NCBI GenBank assembly: GCA_030068075.1
Contig: CM057832.1
Coordinates: 77,897,502 to 77,961,501, forward strand
Length of the DNA stretch: 64,000 nt
Direction of reading: 5' to 3'
From: Paguma larvata
Taxonomy: Eukaryota; Chordata; Mammalia; Carnivora; Viverridae
Made by a program: the position numbers and the translations under genes. Below are positions 45,835 through 57,723 of this stretch, one piece after another (the stretch's first letter is position 1; every line of letters starts with the position of its first letter). The notes below the pieces were generated by a model. The model ran no database searches and had not been told where the DNA came from. It saw only the letters and a list, made by a program, of their open reading frames with translations.

Positions 45835-46930
45835 TTTGTATAAAGTATTTATTTATTTTTATTTAAAATATAAATTGTCTGAACATAGAAGAAAGAGAAA
45901 AATAATAGAAAACATTATGAAAAGAATCTACATACCCATAACACCAAGGTTAACATTTCACATATTTTCTCAATCTTTTTAAAAGAAGTAAAATGTTATA
46001 GGCAAAGTTAAAGTATCCTCCTTCCATTTTCTTGATTCCTTTCCCAAAGGCTAGAAATATTCTGAACTTTGGGTTCATTCTTCTCATATAGTTTTTTAAA
46101 AATTATCTCTAGTATATATTTATGTACTCAAAAAAATGTGTAAATAGTATAGTTCTGTGTTTGAAAATTTTTATATGAATTGTAAGTCATATTCTTTTAC
46201 AATTTGCTTTTTTCATTCAACATTGTATTTTTCAAGATTTATGATGTTATATAAATGTTGCATTGGGTTTTGAAATAAGTTATGGTTACAGAATTATTTT
46301 CTTCATGAACCACAAGACCTTTGGAAAGAATGTTTTTTTTTAAATACTTAAGGAAAATTCAACTGTATGCAACAGGAGAGAGAATAGTATAATAACTGCA
46401 TGTATCAATAATCCAGCTGCAGCAATTATAAAATCATGACAATTCTGCCTCATCTATACCTCTGTTTTTTATTTCTTCCCTCCTCACTAGATTATTTCAG
46501 GCAAATCACAGATGTCATATTACTTCTTCTAAAAAATATCTGAAAGATAAGGACTCTTTATTAAAAGAAAACTATAACACGATTATAAAATCCAAATGAA
46601 TTAATAATTTCCTAATACCCACATATATTAAGATCACATTTCCTTAATAATTTCATAATTCTGTTTTTTACCCACAGTTCATTTGAATCAGACACGATTA
46701 TAATTGACACATTACAGTTTTGTCTTTAAGTTTCTCCTCCTGATCTTTTTTTTCTTGTTGAAGATCATTTGTCAAATAAATTTATTTGTCCTATAGAGTT
46801 TCCCACATTCTATATTTTGCTAAATACATCCCAATTGTGTATTCTCATATGTTCCTCTGTCCCTTGTATTTCCTATGAATTGACAGTTTAACCATGAGCC
46901 TAGATAAGTTTTGTTTTCCACAAGGGTACC
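45835..46930 (-). mobile_element. Ancient L1 (L1M type) 3'-region fragments
   Basis: Two blocks are readable. The first (to about 46270) has 'gaatctacatacccataacaccaaggttaac' and 'tttgcttttttcattcaacattgtat'. The second (about 46340-46930) has 'gagagagaatagtataataactgcatgtatcaataatccagc', 'gattatttcaggcaaatcacagatgtcatatta' and 'gtcctatagagtttcccacattctatattttgct'. Old and diverged; exact family uncertain. Confidence 0.65.
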
Positions 46931-46989
46931 TCATAGGTATTCTATTTGCCTCTCACTAATCTACCATTATTGATCATCCCCTAAAGAAA

Positions 46990-47215
46990 GGGTATGCAAT
47001 GCAAAGGGCCAGGTAATAAATATTTTAGGTTGAGGTACCTTAAGTTCTTTTTAAACTACCAAACTCTGCTGTTACAGTACAAAAGCAGCCCTAAACATTA
47101 TATAAGTAAATGGGTATGGCTGTGTTCCAATAAAACTTTATTCATAAAACACTGAAATCTGAATTTCATATAATTGTTTACATCATGAATATTATTCTTT
47201 TGGTTTTCTTAACCA
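46990..47215 (+). mobile_element. hAT-Charlie-type DNA transposon fragment
   Basis: 'aaagggccaggtaataaatattttaggttgag', 'aaactctgctgttacagtacaaaagcagccctaaac' and 'gggtatggctgtgttccaataaaactttattcataaaa' follow a known mammalian hAT-Charlie consensus. Confidence 0.7.
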
Positions 47216-47726
47216 GTTGAAAATAAAAAAATAGTTCTTAGCTCACAGACAAAGAAAAAAGAGGTAGTGGACTGGAGCGGGCCCTTGACCGGAGTTAACT
47301 GAATTCTGGCTAAGATCTGTTGCTTCACTGGGGGCGTGCAAGTGGTGGTATTACATCTGTCTTTCTCTTTTCATTTAATAGCTGAAATATTTCTATAAGT
47401 AGGAACCCCTATCATCAACTATTCACTTGTTCTGAGTTATAATTCATAAAGTAAAGAAAAGATAAAGGCTTGAGAGAGATAGTTTTTTAAAAGTTGAACA
47501 AATAATAATAGAAACTATGCAGTGGCATTGATCTGTAGGTTTACTGTCAGGCCTTAGATTTTAATTGGGTCATTGTGTTCAGTTAGCTATCAGAAAATAT
47601 TTGGCCTATTTATTGTGGAAGCCAATTAAACTGTCATTAAGAAATATAATGTATAAAATATATTGTCAAACTATTGCTGTGTTAACATTTTCGGTTTTAG
47701 GACTTAAAAAAAATCCTGGGCATTGT
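47216..47726. other. TRPM3 intron 1, nothing recognised
   Basis: AT-rich, no exon or nameable repeat. Confidence 0.5.
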
Positions 47727-48239
47727 GTTAGTTTTCTACAGCTGCCATAAAAATTATCACAAATTTAGTGGCTCACAGCAATATGAATTTATTATCATAC
47801 AGTTCTATAGTTCAGAAGTCTGCTGTGGGTTTCACTAGACTCAGATCAAGGTGTCGGCAAGGCTGTGTTCACTTCTGTGAGGGGAGAATCCATTTACTCA
47901 ACCTTTTCTAACTACTAGAAGATCCTTCAATTCCTTGTCTCCTGCCCCTCTTTCTTTAAAGTGAGTACTGTTGCATCTCATTGATGCTACATCTATCATT
48001 ATATTGCTTTCTCTGACCCTCTCTTTTGCGCCCCTCTTCCACTTTTAAGGACTCATATGATAACAGTAGATCTACCTGGATAATCCAGAAAAATCTCTTC
48101 ACTCTAAAGTTAGGTAATTGACAAATTTAATTTCATCTTCAACATTAATTCCTCTTTGCCAGGTAAAGTGACGTATTCATGGGTTCTGGGGATTAGGATG
48201 TGGGTCTCATTGAGAGGCCAATATTTTGCATATCACAGG
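47727..48239 (+). mobile_element. Ancient LTR-like repeat (TG...CA), about 510 bp
   Basis: Begins 'tgttagttttctacagctgcc' and proceeds with 'cagttctatagttcagaagtc', 'caaggtgtcggcaaggctgtg', 'cttttaaggactcatatgataac' and 'tctggggattaggatgtgggt', ending in CA. This is a familiar mammalian interspersed repeat, and the TG/CA termini suggest a solo LTR. I am not sure of the family name and see no internal viral genes. Confidence 0.6.
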
Positions 48240-48424
48240 CATTGGGCTATTACTATTTGTTTTTTTTAAATCTGTTTTGGACAAAATTGCAAAATGGTTG
48301 TGAAAGACCCTCTCTAAGGTGCCTTTAAATTCATGGTAAATGCTCATCTTTTTGGAATGAGGTTCTGCGGGCAAACAAAAGAACAGAATAGATGGAGATT
48401 CCCTGTACTCTTTTTTCCCCTTCG

Positions 48425-48895
48425 TCTCCAGCTTTATGAACTATAATTAACAAATAAAATTATATCTAAGGTGTACAACATAATGTTTTGATAGTATACA
48501 TTGTGAAATGATTATCACAATTAAGCTAATTAACATATCCATCACCTTACATAGTTACCACTTTTTTGTGTGTGGTGAGAACAGTGATCTACTTTCTTTA
48601 TTATTATTATTTTTTATTTTTATTGGAGGGGGAGGGAGGGAATCTTAAGCAGGCTCTGTGTTCAGTGCAGAGTCCAATGTAGGGCTCAATTCCACAACCC
48701 TGGGATCATGATCTGAGCCGAAATCAAGAGTCGGGCACCCAATTGACTGAGCCACCCTGGGTCCTAAGAGATCTACTCTCTTAGCAAATTTCAAGTATGC
48801 CATTTAGTATTGTTAACTATAGTCACAATGCTGAACATTCGTCTCCAGAATTAATGCATCCTGCATAACCAAAACTTACAATCCTTTGTTTTCTG
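48425..48895 (-). mobile_element. Old L1 3'-UTR fragment with nested CAN-SINE
   Basis: 'aggtgtacaacataatgttttgatagtatacattgtgaaatgattatcac' continues to 'gtgatctac', then SINE, then resumes with 'gatctactctcttagcaaatttcaagtatgcc...ttaactatagtcacaatgctg'. These are consecutive parts of an L1 3' region. Confidence 0.8.
48601..48766 (-). mobile_element. Older CAN-SINE nested in L1
   Basis: Short-bodied subtype ('aagcaggctctgtgttcagtgcagagtccaatgtagggctcaattcc') with a decayed head. The diverged duplication gatctactYtcttW is at 48586-48599 and 48770-48783. Confidence 0.85.
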
Positions 48896-49345
48896 AGTAT
48901 TGAATTCATAGTGATGACTGTAGATGTGGAAATTACCTTTCCCACCAGTGGATATTCAGTAGATTTGGGAACGTGAATGATGTGTTTGGATGTACATTTG
49001 AATGAGCACCCACTCTGTATAAAACCTCCAATGCTACAGGAGAAAGAAATGTGAGTATAACTTCTGGAAGTCTTATGATGTTGGGAGGGATGGAATTATA
49101 ATCTGGTGCAAAACATGGTAGAAGCATATTAAGTATATAGTTGGCAATTATAAGTAAATGATATATTATAACAATTATTCATAAGTATACTAAAATTGCC
49201 TTAATTTTATTATTAGTCTGCTAAGATTGGTAACACCAGTCAGAGTGAGAAAATCAATTAGTCGGACCCATAAACAAACGATGGAATTTTCAGTCTCCAC
49301 TTCACTGAATTGAAGCTTTCCAGGGAAAATAATTTGGGGGATAAT
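48896..49345. other. TRPM3 intron 1, nothing recognised
   Basis: No exon or nameable repeat. Confidence 0.5.
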
Positions 49346-49349
49346 ACAT

Positions 49350-49510
49350 TCAGAGAGATAGACCATGAGCAGGGGAGAAGGGCAGAGAGAGAGGGAGAAA
49401 GAGAATCCTGTGCTGATGGTGTGGAGTCTGATGTGAGGCTCTATCCCACAACCTTGGGATCATGACCTGAGCTGAAATCAAGAGTTGAATGCCTAACTGA
49501 CTGAGCCACT
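49350..49510 (-). mobile_element. Older CAN-SINE, head truncated
   Basis: Reverse body 'agaatcctgtgctgatggtgtggagtctgatgtgaggctctatccc' to 'ctgactgagccac'. The last bases of the tRNA-like head ('ccaggtgcccc') are missing. Confidence 0.8.
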
Positions 49511-49874
49511 TTCTATATAGATATAGCAAACAGCAATTTTTACTAATTTGTAAATGTTTTATTAATTTTTTTTCTTCTTAATGAATGAAAATAACCTCCA
49601 CGTAAAAGTTTGAACTACACCTACTTTTTGAATAGGGCTCTGTTTTTTTTAGTATTATTTAAAGACATCTGGTTTTTCATTTAAATGCTTGTCTTCTTTA
49701 TTTAATAGACAATTATTATAACAATAGATAATTATTATAAATTACTGCATATAGGAAAGAAAGGAGGATGAGTAATTAGCACCAAGTGGGGACATGGCAA
49801 TAGGGAATGTCTTCAAATGCTAAGGTTAAATAAGGTGAGAAGTTGAGTCTTTTTAAGATCATGCCTGTCTTTTT

Positions 49875-49965
49875 TTATTAAAATATGTTGGATAGAACTT
49901 AACATTGTATAAGTTTAAGATGTATAATGTGTTATTATGGTACATATATATATTGTAAGATCCCT
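49875..49965 (-). mobile_element. Old L1 3'-UTR fragment
   Basis: 'ttaacattgtataagtttaagatgtataatgtgttattatgg' fits a reverse L1 3' region; short and diverged. Confidence 0.45.
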
Positions 49966-50320
49966 ATAAAACAAAACATTCTGATGTGAAAAACAAAATT
50001 ACTGGAAATATGACTGAAGAAGCAGTTATATGAAGGGAAATATTACATCTTTAAAACCATGGTGCGATAATAATTTTCTAGAGCACTGGACAGTGATTAC
50101 GGGAGCCATACCAAATTAGGCAATGAACAATTAAACTATGGAACTTCAGGGAAGCAGCAAGCAGGCTGTTTTCTCAGGCACTTTTGTCACAGAGGATAGA
50201 AGACATTCTATGGTAAAATTGGGAAGTTTCCAAGGTGCACCGAGGCCTCTAAATTGGGAGAGCAGAGAGTTAGGGAGTAAGAAGCACTCAGGCTTGGAGC
50301 TGCTATCTCCCTGTCAAAAC

Positions 50321-50351
<31 letters not shown>

Positions 50352-51211
50352 AATCATCCTGACTATAGCATTCGTGGCTAGTATTCTTGGGTTAAGTATC
50401 TATAGCAGTCATTTGTACATCTGGGGAATGTTTTGAGCTTGAAATTCTAGCACGTGTACAGAGTTAGGAAAAATAAACATATATTTGCAGGTATACAACT
50501 GATGGGGACTCTATGCAAATGGTTGGATATTGAAAACTCAGAAAGTCTATAATTGATTACTAGTGGCTGCAAAAAAGTATCAGAGAAACATGCTTTTCTT
50601 CATAGAAAACTGAAGACTAGGTCCATAGTAAGGCAGAAGGGCCAAGATGAAGAGAAAAGATCTGGATCTTGACTCAAGATAGAGACATTTCCCCGTACTG
50701 TTCCTCACTCAGGGTTTTACTGTGGTTATAGCTATATGGTGTGATTGTTGGCATTGTTATTTTTATTAGTTATTGCAGCTTGTATAGGTAATCAAGTATA
50801 AGGTAACTGGTGTGTAAACTCTATTCGTTTAATGTTTCTGTTGTTGTCTTTATAAAACCTGTCAAAATAGAAGCCCTTCAGGAATTATTGAGGGATAGTA
50901 GCAGAATCGAGCCTGATGGACATTGGTTATTACCCACCCATCGCCCAGAGTAGGTGCTCGTTTCAGAGTACTGTTTCTATTCATTTTGACTTTGTGTCAC
51001 AAAGTTGTCTCTGTGCAAAGACGCATTTTGAACACAACAATAAACTTTGAAATTGCTCTCCTCACTCTATGTTAACTAGCTGAAATTTAAAAAAGAATCG
51101 GAAAGAAAAAAATTTCTTTCCTTTTTTCTGAGTTATTGGCAGTCATGATGTGGGAAATAAACATGACTTTTTAAGCATTTAAAATTATTAGTTACCCCAT
51201 CACTAAATGAA
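49966..51211. other. TRPM3 intron 1; (GA)n at 50320-50350
   Basis: No exon recognised. The only repeat is a GA microsatellite, which adds an artificial RERERE tail to a 74-codon frame. Confidence 0.5.
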
Positions 51212-53331
51212 ATTAGCTTTCTTTATTTTTTAAATTAATTAATTAATTATTTAATGTACCTACAAGTTAGTTAGCACATAGTACAACAATGATTTTAGGA
51301 GTAGATTCCTTAATGCTCCTTACCCATTTAGCCCACCCTCCCCCACAACCCCTTCAGCAAACCTTTGTTCTCTATATTTAAGAGTCCCTTATGTTTTGCC
51401 CCCTCCCTGTTTTTTTTTTTTTTAATGTTTATTTTTGAGAGACATAGAGGCACAGCGTGAGCAGGGGAAGGGCAGAGAGAGAGGGAGACACAGAATCAGA
51501 AGCAGGCTCCAGGCTCTGAGCTGTCAGCACAGAGCCCGACGTGGGGCTCGAACTCACAGACTGCGAGATCATGACCCGAGCCGAAGTCGGCCGCCCAACC
51601 AACTGAGCCACCCAGGCGCCCCGCCCTCCCTGTTTTTATATTATTTTTGCTTCCCTTCCCTTATGTTCATCTGTTTTTTGTCTTAAATTCCTCATATGAG
51701 TGAAGTCACAGGATATTTGTCTTTCTCTATTTTTTTTAATATTTTAATTTATTTATTGTTTAATTTACATCCAAGTTAGTTAGCATATAGGGCAACAATG
51801 ATTTCAGGAGTAGATTCCTTAGTGCCCCTTACCCATTTAGCCCATCCCCCCTCCCACCACCCCTCCTACAACCCTCTGTTCTCTATATTTAAAAGTCTTT
51901 TAAGTTTTGTCTCCCTCACTGTTTTTATATTATTTTTGCTTCCCTTCCCTTATGTTCATCTGTTTTGTATCTTAGATTCCTCATATGAGTGAAGTCATAT
52001 GATATTTTTCTTTCTCTGACTGAATAATTTAGCTTCACATAATACCCTCCAGTTCCATCCACATAGTTGCAAATGGCAAGATTTCATTCTTTTTGATTGG
52101 TGAGTAATACTCCATTGTGTGTATGTGTGTATGTACAACATCTTCTTTATCCATTCATCTGTCGATGGACATTTGGGCTCTTTCCATACTTTGGCTATTG
52201 TCAATAGTGCTACTATAAACATTGGGCGCATGTGCCCCTTTGAAACAGCACACCTGTATCCCTTGGATAAATACCTAGTAGTGCAATTACTGGGTCTTAG
52301 GGTAGTTCTATATTGAATCTTTTGAGGATCCTCCATACTGTTTTCCAGAGTGGCTGCACCAGTTTGCATTCCCACCAGCAGAGCAAAAGAGATCCTCTTT
52401 CTCCACATCCTCACCAACATCTGTTGTTGCCTGAGTTGTTCATTTTAACCATTCTGATAGGTGTGAGATGGTATCTCATTGTGGTTTTGATTTGTATTCC
52501 CTAGTGATGAGTGATGTTGAGCATTTTTTCATGCGTCAGTTGGTCATCTGGATGTTTTCTTTGGAGAAGTGTCTATTCATGTGTTTTGCCCATTTCTTCA
52601 CAGGATTATTTGTTTTTTGGATGTTGAGTTTGATAAATAACTTTATAGATTTTGGATACTAACTCTTTATCTGACATGTCATTTGCAAATATCTTCTCTC
52701 ATTCTGTCAGTTGCATTTTAGTTTTGCTGATTGTTTCCTTCACTGTGCAGAAGCTTTTTATTTTGATGAAGTCCCAATAATTCATTTTTGCTTTTGTTTC
52801 CCTTGCCTCCAGAGTTGTGTTGAGTAAGAAGTTGCTGTGGCCGAGGTCAAAGAGGTTTTTGCCTGCTTTCTTCTCTAGGATTTTGATGGCTTCCTGTCTT
52901 ATGTTTAGGCTTTTCATCCATTTTGAGTTTATGTTTGTGCTTGGTGTAAGAAAGTGGTCCAGGTTAATTTTTCTGCATGTCACTGTCCAGTTTTCCCAGC
53001 ACCATTTGCTGAAGAGACTGTCTTTATTCCATTGGATATTCTTTCCTGCTTTGTCAAAGATTAGTTGGCCATACATTTGTGGGTCCATTTCTGGGTTCTC
53101 TATTCTGTTCCACTGATCTGAATGTCTGTTTTTGTGCCACTAACATACTGTCTTGATGATTACAGCTTTGTGATGCTGCTTGAAATCTGGGATTGTGATG
53201 CTTCCAGCTTTGGTTTTCTTTTTTAAGATTGCTTTGGCTATTTGGAGTCTTTTCTGGTTCTGTACAAATTTTAGGATTGTTTGTTCTAGCACTGTGAAGA
53301 ATACTGGTGTTATTTTGATTAGTTTTCTTTA
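51212..53331 (-). mobile_element. Carnivore L1, 5'-truncated and decayed, with nested L1 piece and SINE
   Basis: The outer L1 is on the minus strand: 3' UTR from about 51730, ORF2 C-terminus from about 51995 to 53317. The reading frame is broken. Two separated remnants survive: 51995-52420, with [14 protein letters not shown], and 52699-53088, with KAGKNLFDL and [16 protein letters not shown]. The same sections are in one frame in the L1 at 28.4 kb. A 14-bp duplication attagYtttcttta at 51212-51225 and 53318-53331 (one mismatch) bounds the whole locus. Its 3' UTR is present twice (51226-51725 with a SINE in it, and 51730-52010), so a second short L1 copy lies at its tail. Confidence 0.88.
51412..51622 (-). 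mobile_element. Felid CAN-SINE (SINEC type) nested in L1 3' UTR
   Basis: Tail left, head 'gccacccaggcgcccc' right, with little divergence. The duplication ccctccctgttttt is on both sides (about 51401 and 51625). Confidence 0.96.
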
Positions 53332-53624
53332 AAAGATAAACAAGAAGGATTCAAATTACCAGAGCCGAAGGCAAAGTGGGAATGGTTTGGGTTCCAGCTA
53401 TAAAAAGAGCTCTTTGTTTAAAAGGTGCACCAAGTTATTGCATGTAACTATAGACTACACTGGTAACAGTAACTAAAGCAAGAAGCTTAATTCATTTTGT
53501 GAAGATCACATACTTGAAATAAACAGACTATGAAAAATGAATGCAGAAGAAACCAGCAGTAAATAATGGCTAAGTCCTACTTTTGTTTCATTACCTGTTA
53601 CGTACAGTTGGGGGAGGGAAACAA
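53332..53624. other. TRPM3 intron 1, nothing recognised
   Basis: Spacer between L1 and a TG microsatellite. Confidence 0.5.
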
Positions 53625-53683
53625 TGTGTGTGTATGTGTGTGTGTGTCTGTGTGTGTGTGTGCATGAGCATGCATGCATGCAC
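53625..53683 (+). repeat. (TG)n microsatellite passing into (TGCA)n
   Basis: Interrupted TG run ending in GCATGCATGCATGCA. Confidence 0.95.
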
Positions 53684-53934
53684 CACCATACCATGCCTTG
53701 TATGACTGGTGCCTTTGGGTCCACTAATGGAGACAGACAAGTGGGCTGGTGTGATACCATCACGGTCCTGTATTGATCTCAGCAGTGAGGTAATTCAAAG
53801 GGTATTGTATTACTGCATAGTTTGTGAATCATACACATTGTAGAACCTTTAGAAGGCTGGGTATTATGTCTTTTTCCCAGGGAAAATGTCTGATTATCAA
53901 ACATAACCTTCGATGTGATTCGAGTATAATCTAG

Positions 53935-54045
53935 TCCTTTGGTTTAAGATCTCCTTTAGGATAAGAATTGCGTTTTTCTTATCAGTGTGGTCCCAAATCT
54001 TGCTCAGTGCCTAACATGTTATAGAAATTTAATACTTGTGTGTGG
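53935..54045 (+). mobile_element. L2 LINE 3'-end fragment
   Basis: 'gataagaattgcgtttttcttatcagtgtggtcccaaatcttgctcagtgcctaacatgttatag' is a diverged forward L2 terminus. Confidence 0.5.
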
Positions 54046-54204
54046 AGTCAGTGAAAGAGCATAATAAACGTGCTCTAGACTTAGCTGTTTCACACCCTTG
54101 GCAGAAAGAGGATGAAAAGGAGAGGGCAGCAAGGGTTAGTTTGGTATTTTTAAATACTAGGCACTTACAGTGATCTCTTATGCAATCCTCTCGACATCTT
54201 TCTT

Positions 54205-54425
54205 TCTTTATTTTCTTTTTTATTTTAATGTTTATTTATTCATTTTGAAAGGCAGGAGGGGCAGAGAGGTGGCAAGAGAGAGGGAGAGAAAGAATCCTAA
54301 GCAGGCTCCATCCTCAGCGTGGAGTCCGACTTGGGACTCCATCTCACGACCCTGAGGTCATGACCTGAGGTGCAGTCAGCAGCTGGACGCTTCCCTGACT
54401 GAGACGTCGGAGATGTCCAAGCCAT
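54205..54425 (-). mobile_element. Older CAN-SINE, diverged
   Basis: The reverse body 'aagcaggctccatcctcagcgtggagtccgacttgggactccatctcacgaccctgaggtcatgacctg' is clear. The head is degraded. Flanks tcgacatcttt and ttgacatcttt form a duplication. Confidence 0.85.
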
Positions 54426-54429
54426 CCTT

Positions 54430-54565
54430 GACATCTTTATTCAGATGCCCGAAATACAGAAAAGAAACTAAATTTCAGAGAAGTCAAGGTCGTTTTAACC
54501 AGGATAGCTAGGAAGTGGTAGGGATAGAATTCAGATGCGACCAGTCTTTAGGTTTTGTTTCAATA
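54430..54565 (-). mobile_element. MIR SINE fragment
   Basis: 'aaagaaactaaatttcagagaagtcaagg...aggaagtggtagggatagaattcagatgcgaccag' is a reverse MIR core. Confidence 0.7.
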
Positions 54566-55684
54566 CTCTCCTGACTTGTGAGTTAGAGACAAGATCACTA
54601 AAGGAGCATAAAGAAAGTTTATGCATATCTTTGCTCTCACAGAAGTGATCTGTTCCTGGGGTGGCTTAATGGTCACTATGATAGTGCGACTAAGGGCAGT
54701 AGGGAATAATGAAAGCAATTAAACAATATTGTCAGCAGCTCTGCAAATAAGCTTAGTTCCAGGAATAAACTATTGAGTGGAAAAAGAAAAAAACATGGTA
54801 ATTTGTTTTTCATGCTACTTCTCTCACTGTTGTTGGGTGAGAATAGGGCAATATGTTTGTACCTACAGAATCGTAAGACAACTTACTTTATTATTTTTAA
54901 TGTGTTGAATTTGTTACTTATATTATCATGTTTTAAACTCTGGTTATTTAATTATGTGGTTCCAATCCAAACTGGATCTACAGAACTTCAAATTCGAGTG
55001 AAATGTGAACACAGAATCCTTGTTAAATAGGCTCTTTTTGTGTGTGCGTGTGTGCGTGCATGGGCGCTTTACCTTTAGAAACATGTAACAAACAAGACGT
55101 AGGTAAGAGCTTTTATTGAGGGTTTAATTTGAGAGAGTAATTACCTAGGTTTGTCTCGGGGTCAGAATAAGGTCGGGTCAACTCGCTGTATCTTCAATTA
55201 TATCAAGTGGGAACCTGTGTCCTTAACAATGACTCTGAGCCAAGATGTTATATTCAGTCGTAAGAGAAAGATAGATTCCTCTCCCATGTTTCCTACTTCC
55301 TAAGGCAGGAAGTGCATTAAGCACAGGAAGGGAGATGTTCAGTAACAATGGGCGAAAGAAAATGAGTTGGTGATTGACTAGAAAAATCACTTAATTAATA
55401 CATCCCTTTTGACAAGAACTCCTGGTTAATCTTACTTTGCGTACACAGAGGAAGTATATGCCCATATTTTCACAACCAAGTATATTGAAAATCTAATGAG
55501 GACGTGTTGATGTTTTGCTGCAAACCTAAATGATGACCACAGCATTGAAGAGGCTTCATTGATTCTTCTCAGGTGTCAGGGACACTGAGTGTGGGGATGG
55601 TTGCCGGGAATATAAGAGGAAGCAAAACGTGCTGACCCCTTCCAGTTGTCATCATGAGAAAAGAGACAAAATGAACACTTGCTG
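54566..55684. other. TRPM3 intron 1, nothing recognised
   Basis: About 1.1 kb without exon or nameable repeat; short TG-rich run at 55039-55060. Confidence 0.5.
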
Positions 55685-56110
55685 TATCCTCAACATTTTG
55701 TGAGATTTTTTTTATATTTATAAAGGTTTTATATTCTATACATGTTATTCTCATTCAATCCACACAACAACCTGAGTGGGTAAGCATTATTTCCATTTTA
55801 CAAATTCCAGCTCTCCTGGAGCTTATATGCTAGTGAGGGCTGACGGCAGACACACAAATAAATAAATAATAAAATGTCTAGTAATGATACGTCCTCTGAG
55901 TAAAAACGAAGCCAGATGGGAGGGTCGAGAATGAGAAGGGGCACTATTTTAGCTACAGGGAAAGCCTTTCTGATTGGTGCTATTGGATGCCAGAATGGAG
56001 GAGGGGAATATCCATGGAGATACCTGGAGAAGAGTGTTCTAGGCAGAGAGAACAAATCTGCTGAAGCAGAGGAAGACAAAAGACACTGAAGCAGAGTAAG
56101 CCAGGACGAG
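55685..56110 (-). mobile_element. MIR fragment followed by L2 LINE, reverse
   Basis: 55685-55800 ('attctcattcaatccacacaacaacctgagtggg...ttccattttacaaa') resembles reverse MIR. 55801-56110 has L2 landmarks in reverse: 'ctcctggagcttatatgctagtgaggg', 'acacaaataaataaataa' and 'agagtgttctaggcagagagaacaaatctgctgaagcagagg'. Confidence 0.65.
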
Positions 56111-56424
56111 GGGGGAAGAAGATAAACATTTGAACCTGGGGGCTATCTGACTCTAAACCTATGTATACAATGTTTCATTTACACCATGAAATGGGGGGTA
56201 TGTAGTGGCTAGAGAAGACACAGGAAGTTACAAACAATTTTCGCCCTTACACGAGAGACTGTTAAGTATTGTAGAAAATCAAGAGTGGGACAGCAAGATG
56301 TCTTCTTGGGGGCAGGATGACATGGGCTCTTGGGCTTAGGCTCTCGGATGAAGTCAATGTGGACTTGCAGCTTAAACTGCAAAGAACAGTGGTGTGGGAA
56401 TGAATGTTAATGGTTATACATATT

Positions 56425-56620
56425 AAACTTCCTATGCCAGAAACTGCCCCATGAAGCTTACATATATTGAATCATTTGTTCCTTGTATAATAACCTCACT
56501 GCACCCATTTCACAGCTGAGGAAATGAAGGCACAGAGATATTAAGTACTTTGCTCAATGTCCTAGAGTTTGGGTTTGAAATCAGACTGCTTGGTACTATA
56601 TTCTGTGCTCTTAAAAAACA
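56425..56620 (-). mobile_element. MIR SINE
   Basis: 'cccatttcacagctgaggaaatgaaggcacagagatattaagtactttgctcaatgtcc...ttgaaatcagactgcttgg' is a well-preserved reverse MIR core. Confidence 0.88.
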
Positions 56621-57496
56621 GAATAGAAATACAAGTGGGGAAATTTGTTTCTTTCCTTTTTTTCTCTTCACCAATCACTTTCCTGAAATATGGAGCAAAG
56701 GTTGACAGATGAGCTATTAGAAAAAAAAACAAACTTACTTTTATCCCCCCGAAGAATGTAAAAGAAAGTTTGAGAGGAATGAGTTGGGAGGATAGTGAAG
56801 ATAGTGGCAGTCAGAGTACTTTCTCATGCTTCTCATCCTTCTTTCCCTCCAGCCAGGGTGAAAATATGATTAACCAGGGAAGTACAGTGCCGTGCCCATA
56901 GTAGGAGTTCACAAAAGAGCTTATGCCATCTGCTTCAGAACGTTCTTTATATTAAACAAAGTCAAGAAGCCAATTATTAAAACCTGGGACACCTTGATGG
57001 TTATAATGTATTCGATAGGGACTCAAGGGTTAAAAGAAGCTACAAGAGAATTTTTTTTTGTTTTGTATGTGTTTTGTGTTTTTCATGAAGCAGGACTTTT
57101 GGGCTTATTTCAAGTTGCAGTTTAGGTGCTGGAATATGCCAGAAGCATCAGAACAAGTCGTTTCGGATCAAATTTGTCAAGGTCTGTGGTGACATATCGG
57201 TGAGATAAACAAACAAACAGACCCACCACCGATCCATGAATTCTGAAAGTAAAACTATTCATCAAAATGTGTAACTGATTTGAATCAGCCACTGCATTAG
57301 AGAAAGTTTCCCAAAGCTGCTGGCTGTTTAAACACCTAGGTATGGGTTAAAAAGACCGACTACTGGACTGGCCACACTAAGCTATGGACTTTCTATGCCT
57401 GTGGCAAGACTGGGAAAACTCAGGTTTGGAAAGACCCCAAGGTGATTTAGATGATCACTCACACTTGAAATGACTCTTTTAATGACTTTTACCTGT
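56621..57496. other. TRPM3 intron 1, nothing recognised
   Basis: Unique-looking intron sequence; the 77-codon frame at 56892-57125 has no support. Confidence 0.5.
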
Positions 57497-57723
57497 GATG
57501 GTGGGTCTCCTCTGTAGCATATATTGGAATCACCTGGAGGGCTTGTTAAACCACCCTCCCACGGGCCGCATCTTCCCCTGGGCCCCGTCCTCCCATGAGC
57601 CCTGTCTTCCCGTGGGCTCCACCTTCCGGTGTTTTTAAATAAATAGACCTGAGGCAGGGTTTGAGAATGTGTATTTCAAGCGTGTTTTTCGGTGCTGCTG
57701 CGTTGCCCTTTGAGGACCCCTGG
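57497..57723 (+). mobile_element. MER5A-like hAT transposon interrupted by a minisatellite
   Basis: The left part 'gtagcatatattggaatcacctggagggcttgttaaa' and right part 'gacctgaggcagggtttgagaatgtgtatttcaag...cctttgaggacccctgg' are MER5A. The middle, where the consensus has 'cccccagagtttctgattcag', is replaced by a GC-rich tandem array. Confidence 0.75.
57558..57625 (+). repeat. 17-bp x4 GC-rich minisatellite inside MER5A
   Basis: Four consecutive 17-base units begin at 57558, 57575, 57592 and 57609, each of the form CCCNYGRGCYCNRYCTT with substitutions; a partial fifth unit (CCGGTG) follows. All units keep exactly the same length. Confidence 0.88.

Noticed and set aside
47727..48239. Full endogenous retrovirus at the LTR-like repeat
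   Set aside because: Only a single LTR-length segment is present, with no gag, pol or env remnants and no second LTR nearby.
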